Shown here: positions 44,540 to 53,573 of the stretch, piece after piece | Numbering within the stretch: the first letter of the stretch is position 1 | How the letters are laid out: each line of letters opens with the position of its first letter | DNA from: Argonema galeatum A003/A1 | GTDB lineage: Bacteria > Cyanobacteriota > Cyanobacteriia > Cyanobacteriales > Aerosakkonemataceae | Direction: 5' to 3' | Length of the DNA: 64,000 nt | NCBI RefSeq assembly: GCF_023333595.1 | Contig: NZ_JAIQZM010000013.1 | Span: forward strand, 94,619 to 158,618 | Program-made: the position numbers and the translations under genes | Notes under the pieces: generated by a model | The model's database searches: none | Seen by the model: the letters and a program-made list of their open reading frames with translations, nothing else | Told to the model about the DNA's origin: nothing

Positions 44540-44905
44540 ATGCCGATTAACAGTATAATCGATGCTCATAAATTTGTGATGACTAAGTTATTAACGATCT
44601 CACAATCCCCTTCCTCCTCAGCGGTGCAGCGAACTTGGCCACTTTATTTAATACTAGGCATTGTTACTAATACAGCCATTTGGGGCTTAGCTTTACTTTA
44701 TTTAAAGATTGCATCGCCAAGCTATACAAGTGATTTGGCTATTAGTTTGCCCGCAGCAGGCTCAGCTACTAACGTCAACCTGCCAGGGATCGGGCAAGCT
44801 ACTTCTCAAAGCGAATCGCCATATCAGAATGCGATCGCACAGGGGAACGGTGGTACTACTGCTTGGAGAGTCCTCCAAGGCTTCGCACACAAAGATCCGC
44901 TCTGA
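44540..44905 (+). pseudogene. N-terminal remnant of Wzz/Wzc-type chain-length protein
   Basis: The frame has 121 codons. A membrane helix (LYLILGIVTNTAIWGLALLY) is followed by SYTSDLAISLP, NVNLPGIGQATSQ and SPYQNA, the opening of the periplasmic domain of cyanobacterial polysaccharide co-polymerase/Wzz proteins. Similarity ends at about residue 100, and the frame closes 20 residues later. I find no continuation in other frames. Full family members are 400-750 residues long, so this is a truncated remnant. It could still be expressed. Confidence 0.6.
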
Positions 44906-45308
44906 TTTTTCACTACCCTCGGAAATTACTGACTCTGTAGGCAACTGTCTGCACCGTATATCTCTAGGTATACAAAGTATGTGGTCAAACCCTTCCTTAC
45001 CTGTTAGCTGCGGAATTTTGGCTCTGTCTCAGGGTCGATCTTAGATGCTTCACATAAACTTAGCAATTTAATCATAAATGGGACAGTTTTTTAAAGAGTA
45101 GATAAAGAAGCCCTCTAAAACATTGCAGTGTTTCTACGTATTGATTAATATTTCAAAAGTTACGCAATTATCTGATGACAAAACTAAGCAGCGATGATGT
45201 TTGAGAAAACATCAGTAACTTATACAAAATAGCCCCGCTGCCCTCAAATTTATTCATTTAGTCGCTCAAGCAAATTGATAAACACATAGATTGAAGTAGG
45301 AGTAGATT
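44906..45308. other. Intergenic region with shared upstream element
   Basis: This 403-base gap before the second phosphatase-superfamily gene contains the 45125-45168 element. The DNA before it is A/T-rich with no credible gene. Sequence up to 45040 may be decayed remains of the Wzz-type gene, but I cannot align it. Confidence 0.5.
45125..45168 (+). promoter_or_regulatory. Conserved upstream element, copy 1
   Basis: The core TACGTATTGATTAATAT is identical to the copy at 51047-51093, with further matches on both sides (GTGTTT before it; AAGTTACG and ATT after it). It lies about 140-185 bases upstream of the GTG at 45309. Conservation in two unrelated gaps of the same region suggests a promoter or regulator site. 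Confidence 0.6.
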
Positions 45309-46970
45309 GTGAAAAACTCAGTCATTGCAATTGGATTGGACTCAGCAGACCCAGTATTGCTGGAAAAATGGATGTCTGAGGGACATCTGAAGAACCTGGC
45401 TCGCCTGCGGCAACAAGGAGCCTACGGACGCCTGGTAAACATGGAGTATTACAAGGGCGAATCCGCTTGGACAAACTTTCTCACAGGTTGTCTTCCCCAT
45501 AAGACGGGCTACTGGTCAAAGTTTGACTTCAACCCGAAAACCTACCAGACAAAGACTCTGGGCGAACACGGAGCCTATGATTTTAACGAGTATGCCCCGT
45601 TTTATGCTGTGGGAGATAAGTATCGGGTGGCTGTATTCGATATGCCCCAGACTACCATTTCCGATCGCGTAAATGGCATACAAGCTCTAGCCTGGGGAGC
45701 CCATGCGCCGATGATCGATCGCGCATCTGAACCCAAAGGACTACTTTCTGAATTGATCGAGAAATACGGAGACCACCCAGCCGATACATTTCACCATAAC
45801 GATCGCTCAGATTGGTACAATCCAAGCTCCGTAGCTAAACTGAAGCGCGACCTTGAGGTTGGACTTGAGCGTCGCACAGCTATTACTAAAGACTTACTGA
45901 GCCGGGAACAGTGGGATCTGTTTCTGACAGCTATTGGTGAAACCCACACCGCACAGCATTACTTCTGGCATCTCAGTCAACCGGATCACCCCCTTTATAA
46001 GCAGACAGCTTCTGCTGACCGCGATCCGATGCTCGAATACTTTGAAGCCGTGGACGAGTCTCTGGGAGAGATGTTAGCCGAAGCTCCAGAGAATGCTTAC
46101 GTAATCGTATTTTCAGCCCACGGTCAGGGTGCCAACTCAGCCGACTTACTGAGTATGGTTGTATTACCCGAATTTCTCTATCGGTTTAGCTTCCCTGGCA
46201 AATCCTTGCTGAAGTCGCAAGAGATGGGAATGACACCACCACCGCCACTAACTCCTAAAAATCCCAAAGATAGCTGGTACAAACTGCTCCACAACCTGAA
46301 AAATGACCCAGATCCAATGGCAACATTTTTAAGGTCTGTAGAGCCAAAGATTCCCGGTCGCTTCAGACCGTACCTGACCAAATTCTACAAGAAATGGGCC
46401 AAACTGACAGGTTCTCCCCAAACAGAATTGTTTAGCTGGCATCCATCCAAGTGGTATCAACCATATTGGCCGCAGATGAAAGCATTTTACATTCCCGGTT
46501 TCTCCGATGGCTATATCCGCATCAACCTGCAAGGAAGAGAATCTCAGGGTATTGTTTCCCCTGCTGAATACAATGCTGTCTGCGATGAGTTGATCGAACA
46601 GTTGCATCAACTCACCGATGCCAGAACTGGGAAGCCGATCGTTAAAAAAGTTGTCCGTACTCGTCAAAAACCCACAGACAACGATCCCAAACTACCAGAT
46701 TCAGACCTAGTAGTAGTCTGGGAAGACTTTGCTGTGGACGTGGTAGACAGCCCCAAATACGATCGCATTGGGCCGATCTATTTCAATCGCACCGGCGCTC
46801 ACCGTCCAAGAGGATTTTGGACTATCAAAGGGCCTGGAATTGAGGCCGGTTCCACCTTGGCCGAAGGACACGCAGTAGATTTAGCTCCCACTATTCTGGA
46901 ACTCATGGATGCGCCTATTCCCGAATACATGGATGGCAAACCTTTACTGTCTACAAAAGTGTTTGCCTAA
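45309..46970 (+). CDS. Alkaline phosphatase superfamily / type I phosphodiesterase-like protein, paralogue
   Basis: The product has 553 residues and is a clear paralogue of the 42764 gene along its whole length: VIAIGLDSADPVLLEKWMSE, a WTNFLTGC nucleophile region, GETHTAQHYFWH, and FNRTGAHRPRGFW. As in the paralogue, DHG is changed (FSAHGQG). The start is GTG 45309 with AGGAG nearby. It is separated from its paralogue by the Wzz-type remnant. It may hydrolyse phosphodiester or pyrophosphate bonds in glycan metabolism, or modify phosphorylated sugars. A hairpin follows. Confidence 0.83.
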   Translation: MKNSVIAIGLDSADPVLLEKWMSEGHLKNLARLRQQGAYGRLVNMEYYKGESAWTNFLTGCLPHKTGYWSKFDFNPKTYQTKTLGEHGAYDFNEYAPFYAVGDKYRVAVFDMPQTTISDRVNGIQALAWGAHAPMIDRASEPKGLLSELIEKYGDHPADTFHHNDRSDWYNPSSVAKLKRDLEVGLERRTAITKDLLSREQWDLFLTAIGETHTAQHYFWHLSQPDHPLYKQTASADRDPMLEYFEAVDESLGEMLAEAPENAYVIVFSAHGQGANSADLLSMVVLPEFLYRFSFPGKSLLKSQEMGMTPPPPLTPKNPKDSWYKLLHNLKNDPDPMATFLRSVEPKIPGRFRPYLTKFYKKWAKLTGSPQTELFSWHPSKWYQPYWPQMKAFYIPGFSDGYIRINLQGRESQGIVSPAEYNAVCDELIEQLHQLTDARTGKPIVKKVVRTRQKPTDNDPKLPDSDLVVVWEDFAVDVVDSPKYDRIGPIYFNRTGAHRPRGFWTIKGPGIEAGSTLAEGHAVDLAPTILELMDAPIPEYMDGKPLLSTKVFA

Positions 46971-46998
46971 TTGAATTAAAATCAACCACCAAGAAACC

Positions 46999-47033
46999 GG
47001 GGCTTGTTGAGAAAAATGCGACTCACAAGCCCC
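46999..47033 (+). terminator. Hairpin downstream of phosphodiesterase-like gene
   Basis: A perfect 9-bp stem GGGGCTTGT / ACAAGCCCC encloses a 17-base loop. It lies about 28 bases after the stop. Only two T follow, so termination is probable but not strong. Confidence 0.55.
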
Positions 47034-47084
47034 TTAAAGAGAAAAATATTGCCCGTCAAGTTGAATTGAAAGAACTCTTGACCT

Positions 47085-48503
47085 ATGAAAACCATCCAAG
47101 CAGTTGCTCGTTATTTTCCAGAAAGTTGTGGAGGAATTCATATTCATCTAAGTGAAATTCTTCCAGTGCTAGAAGCTATGGGAGTAGAGAGCAAGATAGC
47201 TGCATCTCAAGATGATCCTAAAGAAAACTTTTACACATACAACGGAGTAGAAGTTTATCGGTATCCTGTATCCCCCACGCCAAAACCAGAACCAAATCAT
47301 GGGCCTTCTCCCCACGGTGGTTTCGAGCATTTCGCTCGTTGGCTAAAAGCGCAAAAAGCAGACATCTACCATCAGCATCAGTGGACTCCCAAGTGCGGTT
47401 TGCCTCATCTTCGTTTAGCCAAAGAATTAGGGATGGGGACAGCTGTGTCGGTAAGATTGCCTCAACCGATTTGCCAACGCCAAACCCTAATGCTGGACGG
47501 AAAAGAAGCTTGCGACGGCAAGATCGATCCCGTGCGCTGTAGCTATTGTTGCGGTGTTTCGCGAAGCATACCGCCTTCAGTTATCGAAACTTTGAGTCGT
47601 ATACCCGTGCCTGCAAGCCAAATAGCAGGAGGACTTATGCGGCGTTTGAGTAAAACGCCAGCGCCTATCAGTGCAAGTGCAGATGCTTTCCTTAGCCCTT
47701 TTACTACACCTGCTTATGTGGCTGCTCGTCTAGAAGGCTTACAAGAAATGGCGAAATTTGCCGATCGCATTGTTGTTATGTCTGAATGGGTTGGCAAAGC
47801 TTTGACGATTAATGGCATACCTAAAGAAAAACTTTTCTTGTTGAGACACGGGATTGCTGAATCTTTTGCCGAGGCTTACAAACAAACAGTTTTGCAGCCC
47901 AAAAAGCCAGGAGAACCCCTAAGAGTTGGTTTCTTAGGTCGCTGGGATCAAACTAAGGGAATTCATATCATTGTAGAAGCAGTAAAATCCCTACCGCCTA
48001 ATGTGCCGATCGAATTAATTATTCATGGCGTTGCTAGCAACGAGGAATATCGAGAACAAGTTCTATCTCGCATTGGTGACGATCCCCGCATCCGAGTTGC
48101 CAAACAATTAAAACGCTCAGAATTAGGCTCGGCATTGTCAGGTTTTGATGTCTTGACCGTACCGTCGCAATGGTTAGAAACGGGGCCAGTAGTAGTATTG
48201 GAAGGCCATGCTTATCGCGTTCCCGTAGTAGGTTCTAATCTAGGGGGAATTGCTGAAAAAGTGAAGCACGGCGTGGATGGATTGTTAGTGCCTGCCAGCG
48301 ATGTAAAAGCCTGGGCTGACGCTTTTGCCAAGCTAGCTTTAGAGCCAGATTTTTTGGATAAACTTCGCCAAGGCATTCAGCCTGTTCGGACTATAAGTAT
48401 GGAGGCGGCAGATTCAGTAACACTCTATCAGAGTATTTTGGCAGAGCAGCCTGAATCAGCAGCTTACGAGCTTTCTGCAAGTTTACAGTTACAGCCACTT
48501 TAG
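47085..48503 (+). CDS. Glycosyltransferase family 4 with cysteine-rich insert
   Basis: The product has 472 residues. It is GT-B fold: YFPESCGGIHIHLSEI near the start, GFLGRWDQTKGIHIIVEAV, and WLETGPVVVLEGHAYRVPVV as the EX7E-like donor site. Residues about 130-160 contain CQRQ, ACDGK and RCSYCCG (five cysteines), unusual for GT4 and suggesting a metal or redox site. It is followed at 67 bases by the acyltransferase gene. Substrates are unknown. Confidence 0.88.
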   Translation: MKTIQAVARYFPESCGGIHIHLSEILPVLEAMGVESKIAASQDDPKENFYTYNGVEVYRYPVSPTPKPEPNHGPSPHGGFEHFARWLKAQKADIYHQHQWTPKCGLPHLRLAKELGMGTAVSVRLPQPICQRQTLMLDGKEACDGKIDPVRCSYCCGVSRSIPPSVIETLSRIPVPASQIAGGLMRRLSKTPAPISASADAFLSPFTTPAYVAARLEGLQEMAKFADRIVVMSEWVGKALTINGIPKEKLFLLRHGIAESFAEAYKQTVLQPKKPGEPLRVGFLGRWDQTKGIHIIVEAVKSLPPNVPIELIIHGVASNEEYREQVLSRIGDDPRIRVAKQLKRSELGSALSGFDVLTVPSQWLETGPVVVLEGHAYRVPVVGSNLGGIAEKVKHGVDGLLVPASDVKAWADAFAKLALEPDFLDKLRQGIQPVRTISMEAADSVTLYQSILAEQPESAAYELSASLQLQPL

Positions 48504-48569
48504 AACAGCAACGGTAGTCAACGTAGCCAGGTAGTTTTTTATTATCGACCCCAGTCAAGGTGCAACATT

Positions 48570-49331
48570 ATGAATACTAAACAGTCTCCATCTACTTCAC
48601 GACGTTTCTACTGGAAAGAACCTTTAATCACCACATTAGTGGGCTGGATACCGCTCAAACCAGGTAGAGTATTACGAAGTTTTTTATACCGTTTAATTTT
48701 GGGGCGGCTAGGTAATTCGGTACAAATTGAACCCGGCGTTGAATTTGTTAATGCCGATTGTGTCGAAATTGGCAATGGGACTAAGATCGATCGCTACGTT
48801 CGTCTAAGAAATGTGGGACGAGATAGCAAAATTTGCGTTGGCAATTGGGTCCGCCTCAATCGTGCCGCTGATATCAAACTTCATTCGGGTGGCAGCGGTT
48901 ATATCGAGATTGGCGATTACACATCTATTGGCCCCTATACCTGTATGACGGGTCGCCATATCAAAATTGGTAAGTACTGTCTGATTGCTCCGCACGTAGG
49001 AATTTTTGCCAACAATCATGTTTTCACCGATCCAACAGTGCCGATCGTACAGCAAGGACACACCTATAAGGGAATTGTGATTGAGGATGATTGTTGGCTG
49101 GGGAGTGGTGTAAAAGTACTAGATGGGGTCACAATTGGTCGGGGCAGTGTGATTGGATCTGGAGCAGTCGTAAATAAAGATATTCCTCCTTATTCAATTG
49201 CGGTTGGTGTGCCTGCTAAGGTGATCTCTAAGCGAGATGGAGCTCCTAGCAACTCCGTAAAAAGTGAACCTTGTCAATGCGACAGTATTGATATACAATC
49301 CCAGAGAGGCTATCTGGAAAAATTAATCTGA
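48570..49331 (+). CDS. Hexapeptide-repeat acyltransferase
   Basis: The product has 253 residues. It is a left-handed beta-helix of [LIV]Gxxxx repeats (EIGNGTKID, EIGDYTSIGPYTCM, KIGKYCLIAP, GVTIGRGSVIGSGAVV). The catalytic-type His is in FANNHVF. The end GVPAKVISKR is typical of WbbJ/CysE-like O-acetyltransferases acting on sugars. The N-terminal 60 residues are a basic amphipathic segment. It is probably in an operon with the preceding GT4. Confidence 0.9.
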   Translation: MNTKQSPSTSRRFYWKEPLITTLVGWIPLKPGRVLRSFLYRLILGRLGNSVQIEPGVEFVNADCVEIGNGTKIDRYVRLRNVGRDSKICVGNWVRLNRAADIKLHSGGSGYIEIGDYTSIGPYTCMTGRHIKIGKYCLIAPHVGIFANNHVFTDPTVPIVQQGHTYKGIVIEDDCWLGSGVKVLDGVTIGRGSVIGSGAVVNKDIPPYSIAVGVPAKVISKRDGAPSNSVKSEPCQCDSIDIQSQRGYLEKLI

Positions 49332-49457
49332 TAGAGGTGGCTGGGTGGAGTCTGTAGGACACAGGAAGATCGATCGCATCCCCACCCAGTCCTTCAGTCA
49401 GCAACTCACACAACCGATGCTCGCGATGACCTTGGCGTAAATCTTGAGCGTTTGACT

Positions 49458-50798
49458 ATGATAAATTCACTTTTTTCGGCTTTTAGAAAAATAGATAAAA
49501 GCTCATCCCAAGATGAGATAAATTCTGTAATCAAACCTCAAAACTTTGAAGAAAAGGTAGTTTGGTATTACATAACTGGAACCTATGTGTTGTACTTGCT
49601 GGGGGCGCAGCATATATTAGCTTTTATAATGGCTTGGTTCCTAGCGATATACCTGTGCAAAAAACTCTGGGATCAGACGGACGACACTCCCGTTGAAGAA
49701 AAAATTACTATTCCCTTGGGAGTATGGGTATGGATTATTTGTATGTTATTGATGGAAGTAGCTTTAATTGGGAGCCATCTAGATTATAATCTAGATCTTG
49801 CTCGTGTGATTAGGTCAACCATTAACTTTTTTATCAGGACATGGGCTCTTTTTGCCTTATTTCCTCTTATTGGTTGCCTCAAGATCCGACCACAATTAAT
49901 TTACCGAGCTGCCTGTATTCTTTGCCTACAAACTTTAATTTTATTTCCAATTTGCCAGATGGCAAGTATAGTACATTTACCTTCATCCATATATACTTCT
50001 CCACTACAGAAAATAGGAGGCGTTGGTGCCGAGTATTACAGGGTATTACTCTACGGTATTGATGGTGAAACTCATAAACCCCGCCTATATTTATTTGCAC
50101 CTTGGGCTCCCGCATTAGGACTGGTAGGCGATATCTATTTTTTTCTTACCTGTCAAGAATCCAACAAAAAGTGGCGATGGATTGGCATGATTGGTGCTGC
50201 TGCAATGGTTGTGGGGGCAGATTCACGGTTAGGTACATTATGTCTGCTCATTCTTCCATTCCTAATATTGCTTTTAGTGAACTTTAGTCGCCCCAGCGTA
50301 CAAATCGGCACAGGAGTAGTTAGTTTCTTATCCGGTCTTTTCGGTCTTCAGATAATCACTTGGGTTAAAGACTTCAAAACACAATTCGACGGTCAACGAG
50401 CTGGATCTTCACAAGTTAGAGATATCTTGGGTCGCATCGCTTTGTACCGTTGGTGGACAGAAGCACCCATCTGGGGTCATGGGCTTGTTGAGCCGAAAGG
50501 TCCCCCAGTTACGACCCGCAAGCCAATTGGCTCTCACCATACCTGGTTTGGTCTTCTGTTCACTAGCGGGGTAGTAGGTTTTATCGCATTTGCAGTTCCC
50601 TTGTTCTGGAGTTTTATAGAGCTTCTTATCAAAGCCCAGAAAAACAAAACCGCCCAGGTAGGGTTAGGTGTAGTTTTAGTTTTATTCTTCTTCTCTTTTG
50701 CTGAAAATTTAGAGGCTCTGATCTACATCTATTGGCCTGGTTTGGTGATAATGGGCATTGCCTTTAAAGAAAAATTTCCCAAAAATATCCTCTTCTAA
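49458..50798 (+). CDS. O-antigen ligase/polymerase-like membrane protein
   Basis: The product has 446 residues from ATG 49458, with about 10-12 membrane helices. A large loop carries GRIALYRWWTEAPIWGHGL, and GSHHTWFGLLFTSGVVG matches the Wzy/WaaL (O-antigen ligase) pattern of an Arg-bearing loop and conserved His. Expected role: polymerising or ligating undecaprenyl-linked repeat units on the periplasmic face. Its neighbours (acyltransferase, GT2s, Wzx-like) support a Wzx/Wzy system. Confidence 0.82.
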   Translation: MINSLFSAFRKIDKSSSQDEINSVIKPQNFEEKVVWYYITGTYVLYLLGAQHILAFIMAWFLAIYLCKKLWDQTDDTPVEEKITIPLGVWVWIICMLLMEVALIGSHLDYNLDLARVIRSTINFFIRTWALFALFPLIGCLKIRPQLIYRAACILCLQTLILFPICQMASIVHLPSSIYTSPLQKIGGVGAEYYRVLLYGIDGETHKPRLYLFAPWAPALGLVGDIYFFLTCQESNKKWRWIGMIGAAAMVVGADSRLGTLCLLILPFLILLLVNFSRPSVQIGTGVVSFLSGLFGLQIITWVKDFKTQFDGQRAGSSQVRDILGRIALYRWWTEAPIWGHGLVEPKGPPVTTRKPIGSHHTWFGLLFTSGVVGFIAFAVPLFWSFIELLIKAQKNKTAQVGLGVVLVLFFFSFAENLEALIYIYWPGLVIMGIAFKEKFPKNILF

Positions 50799-51181
50799 AT
50801 ATCCAGCAATCAAAAAAATAGCCCCATTTCCTTTATATGGGTCTTTCGGAATTATTATGCTAATGTTTACAATGAACATTTTGTAGGGGCACGGCATCAT
50901 CAATATGTTGGTCGTACCAAGATTTTAATTAGCTGTGCTACTACAACAGCATATTTGATCCGAAAGAACCCTTTATATAAACTTTATAATTAAGTAAAGT
51001 AATCACGTTAATTTAAAGATTAAGTAAAGTTATATTATAACCGCTTGCGGTGTTTATACGTATTGATTAATATGGTTCATAAGTTACGCCATTGCTTTAG
51101 TTTTACCATCGTTATTTACCGCTAACATTCACTAAACGTTGCCATTCAAAAAATAATTCAACAGTATCGAGGGGAGTATCT
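50799..51181. other. Intergenic region with shared upstream element
   Basis: This 383-base gap is A/T-rich and has no credible gene. It carries the second copy of the upstream element (51047-51093), preceded by a TTAAGTAAAGT motif repeated near 50991-51000 and 51020-51030. GAGGGGAGT lies just before the ATG at 51182. Confidence 0.55.
51047..51093 (+). promoter_or_regulatory. Conserved upstream element, copy 2
   Basis: It shares the 17-base core TACGTATTGATTAATAT with 45125-45168. It also shares GTGTTT before the core and AAGTTACGC-ATT after it, the latter displaced by two bases. It lies about 90-135 bases upstream of the GT2-flippase operon start. Confidence 0.6.
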
Positions 51182-52174
51182 ATGCCAGTTATATCTGTTA
51201 TCATTCCTGCTTACAATGCTGAGAAAACGATCTTAGAAACAATCCAATCCCTACAAAAACAAACTTTCACAGATTTTGAAATAATTGTCATTAATGACGG
51301 TTCGACTGACGGAACGGTGGAACTACTCAATGCAATTGAAGATTCACGAGTTAAGGTTTTTTCTTATGAAAACGGTGGACTACCAGTAGCTCGCAACCGT
51401 GGAATCGATCGCGCTACGGGAGAGTATATTACCTTCGTCGATGCAGATGACTTGTGGACACCAGATAAATTAGAGCTACAGTTAACAGCTTTGCGGCAAC
51501 ATCCCGAAGCAGGAATTGCTTATAGCTGGACTGCTTTTATAAACGAAAACAGTGAATTTTTATATGCGTGGGAACCACTATATTATGAGGGTAATGTTTA
51601 CCCTAAATTATTAATCAGAAACTTTATTTCCAGCGGCTCAAATATTATGGGTCGTAGGGAATTTATTGAAGCAGCAGGCAGGTTCGATCCTACCCTTAAA
51701 TCTGCTGAAGATTGGGACTATTACATAAGGCTAGCGGCTCTGTGTCCTTTTGTTTTGGTTCCTAAATATCAAATTCTTTACCGTCGCTCCTCACAATCAA
51801 TGACATCCAAAGTGGATGTGATGGAAAAATATGGTCTCACGGTAATTGAAAGAGCATTTCAAGAAGCGCCACCAGAGCTACAATTTCTTAAAAATCAGAG
51901 CCTAGCTTATCAGTATCGATTCCTGACGCAGCTATCCATAGCTCACGTCCTCGACGATAAAGGGGTTAGGCAGGCTATTCAAAAACTACAAAAGGCAATC
52001 CAGTGTTATCCAAAGATTTTGCTTGACCGCCAGACTATGCGTTTAGTATTGAAATTAGGATTGATGCGACTACTTCCCTATAAGTTGTCGAGCAACTTTA
52101 CGCAATTTATTGGTAAAATATTTCCAGCTTCTTCGACGAAAAATTTAAGGTTAGGCAATCAAGACGTAATATAG
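51182..52174 (+). CDS. Glycosyltransferase family 2
   Basis: The product has 330 residues. It is GT-A fold: ISVIIPAYNAEKTILETIQS, VINDGSTDGT and TFVDADDLWTPDKLE (DxD-like), with YRRSSQSMTSK in the C-terminal region. It uses an NDP-sugar to extend a lipid-linked glycan in the cytoplasm. It is the first gene of an apparent operon GT2-flippase-GT2-GT2-GH74-like. It is more distant from the 53574 and 54659 genes than those are from each other. Confidence 0.92.
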   Translation: MPVISVIIPAYNAEKTILETIQSLQKQTFTDFEIIVINDGSTDGTVELLNAIEDSRVKVFSYENGGLPVARNRGIDRATGEYITFVDADDLWTPDKLELQLTALRQHPEAGIAYSWTAFINENSEFLYAWEPLYYEGNVYPKLLIRNFISSGSNIMGRREFIEAAGRFDPTLKSAEDWDYYIRLAALCPFVLVPKYQILYRRSSQSMTSKVDVMEKYGLTVIERAFQEAPPELQFLKNQSLAYQYRFLTQLSIAHVLDDKGVRQAIQKLQKAIQCYPKILLDRQTMRLVLKLGLMRLLPYKLSSNFTQFIGKIFPASSTKNLRLGNQDVI

Positions 52175-52244
52175 TCTTTGTAGCAAGTAGAACCGACTCT
52201 TAGGACAGTTTTGTTACGGCCAGCATACTATTCAAGGTGCAACT

Positions 52245-53543
52245 GTGAACTTAAACAAAAGGTTGGCTAAACCGATCGCTAAGCTCAAAAGTAAGCTTAA
52301 TAGCGATTTTATTCGCAATCTTGGCTGGTTGGGCGGTGCAGAATTAATTAATCGCGTCTTTCGCTTACTAACAACTGTCATTTTGGCTCGCTGTTTAACC
52401 CCTTATGACTATGGGTTAGTAGCTCTGGTTTTGACAGTTTATGAATTTACACAAGTATTAACTAGAATCGGTATTGCCGGTAAGGTAATCCAGGCTGATA
52501 AAGAAAAACTCGAATCCATATGCAACGGTGCATACTGGTTAAATTGGGTAGTTTGTTTTGGTGTATTTGTTATTCAGTGCGTAGCTGCTTTTCCGGTAGC
52601 TTGGTTTTATCATGACAATCGACTTATTATGCCAATTTGTCTGATGGGAACTGTTTATTTGATTACGCCCATAGGCAGGATACAAGCCGCACTTATACAG
52701 AGAGAAAATAGACTCAAAATTACAGCAATTAGTGGCACTGTTCAACTTGCAGTCGGGAATATTTTAACGGCAGTATTTGCGCTTTTAGGCATGGGAATGT
52801 GGGCAATTATACTGCCAAGAATTATCGCTGCTCCTCTTGACGCGATCGTATGTATATATAATCATCCTTGGCGTCGAACTAAAGGCTTTACTACAGAGCG
52901 ATGGTGGGAAATTTTTAAGTTTGGTGTCAATTTTATTGGGATTGGAATGTTAGCAACTTTGAGAAACAATTTGGATTATTTAATAGTTGGTCGTTTTTTA
53001 GGAGTTAAGGAACTGGGAATATATTTCTTTGCGTTCAATGCAGGTTTAGGAATTAGTTTAAGCGTCATCCAATCTATTACCGTAGCATTGTATCCTCACT
53101 TATGTGCAGTACGCTCAAATTGGGTAGAATTCAAGAAACGGTATTTTAGCGGTCTCAAAACAATTGGCTCGATTATTATACCCTTGGTTTTGTTGCAATC
53201 TAGCTTGGCTCCGTTATACGTGCCAATTGTTTTTGGTCAAAAATGGATAGTGGCAATTCCAATCCTAATTTTGATTTGCTTATCAGCAATACCTCGTCCT
53301 TTTTTCCTGGCTGCTACTAACCTTTTGGCAGCGATCGACAAGCCTAACTTAAGCTTACAGGGAAATCTGTTATTTACTGTAATTTTTGCTATTGGACTGC
53401 TCATCGGAGTGCGTTGGCAAGCGATCGGGGTTGCTATATCTGTTTTAGTAACTCATATGCTTGTGCTGCCTTTGATTACAATTTGGGCTACTCGATACGT
53501 CTTTGGTTCAAATAGAGGTGAACCAGTTAAAGAGATTAACTGA
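52245..53543 (+). CDS. Wzx-type oligosaccharide flippase
   Basis: The product has 432 residues, starting at GTG 52245, with about 12 membrane helices. It is of the MATE-like/MOP polysaccharide-transporter type: GWLGGAELINRVFRLLTTVI and LTPYDYGLVALVLTVYEF at the N-terminus, then NNLDYLIVGRFLGVKELGIY. It moves undecaprenyl-linked repeats across the membrane. It lies between GT2 genes, 31 bases before the next one. Confidence 0.88.
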   Translation: MNLNKRLAKPIAKLKSKLNSDFIRNLGWLGGAELINRVFRLLTTVILARCLTPYDYGLVALVLTVYEFTQVLTRIGIAGKVIQADKEKLESICNGAYWLNWVVCFGVFVIQCVAAFPVAWFYHDNRLIMPICLMGTVYLITPIGRIQAALIQRENRLKITAISGTVQLAVGNILTAVFALLGMGMWAIILPRIIAAPLDAIVCIYNHPWRRTKGFTTERWWEIFKFGVNFIGIGMLATLRNNLDYLIVGRFLGVKELGIYFFAFNAGLGISLSVIQSITVALYPHLCAVRSNWVEFKKRYFSGLKTIGSIIIPLVLLQSSLAPLYVPIVFGQKWIVAIPILILICLSAIPRPFFLAATNLLAAIDKPNLSLQGNLLFTVIFAIGLLIGVRWQAIGVAISVLVTHMLVLPLITIWATRYVFGSNRGEPVKEIN

Positions 53544-53573
53544 TCTGTTACTTTTTGAGAAGGGTGGATATTT

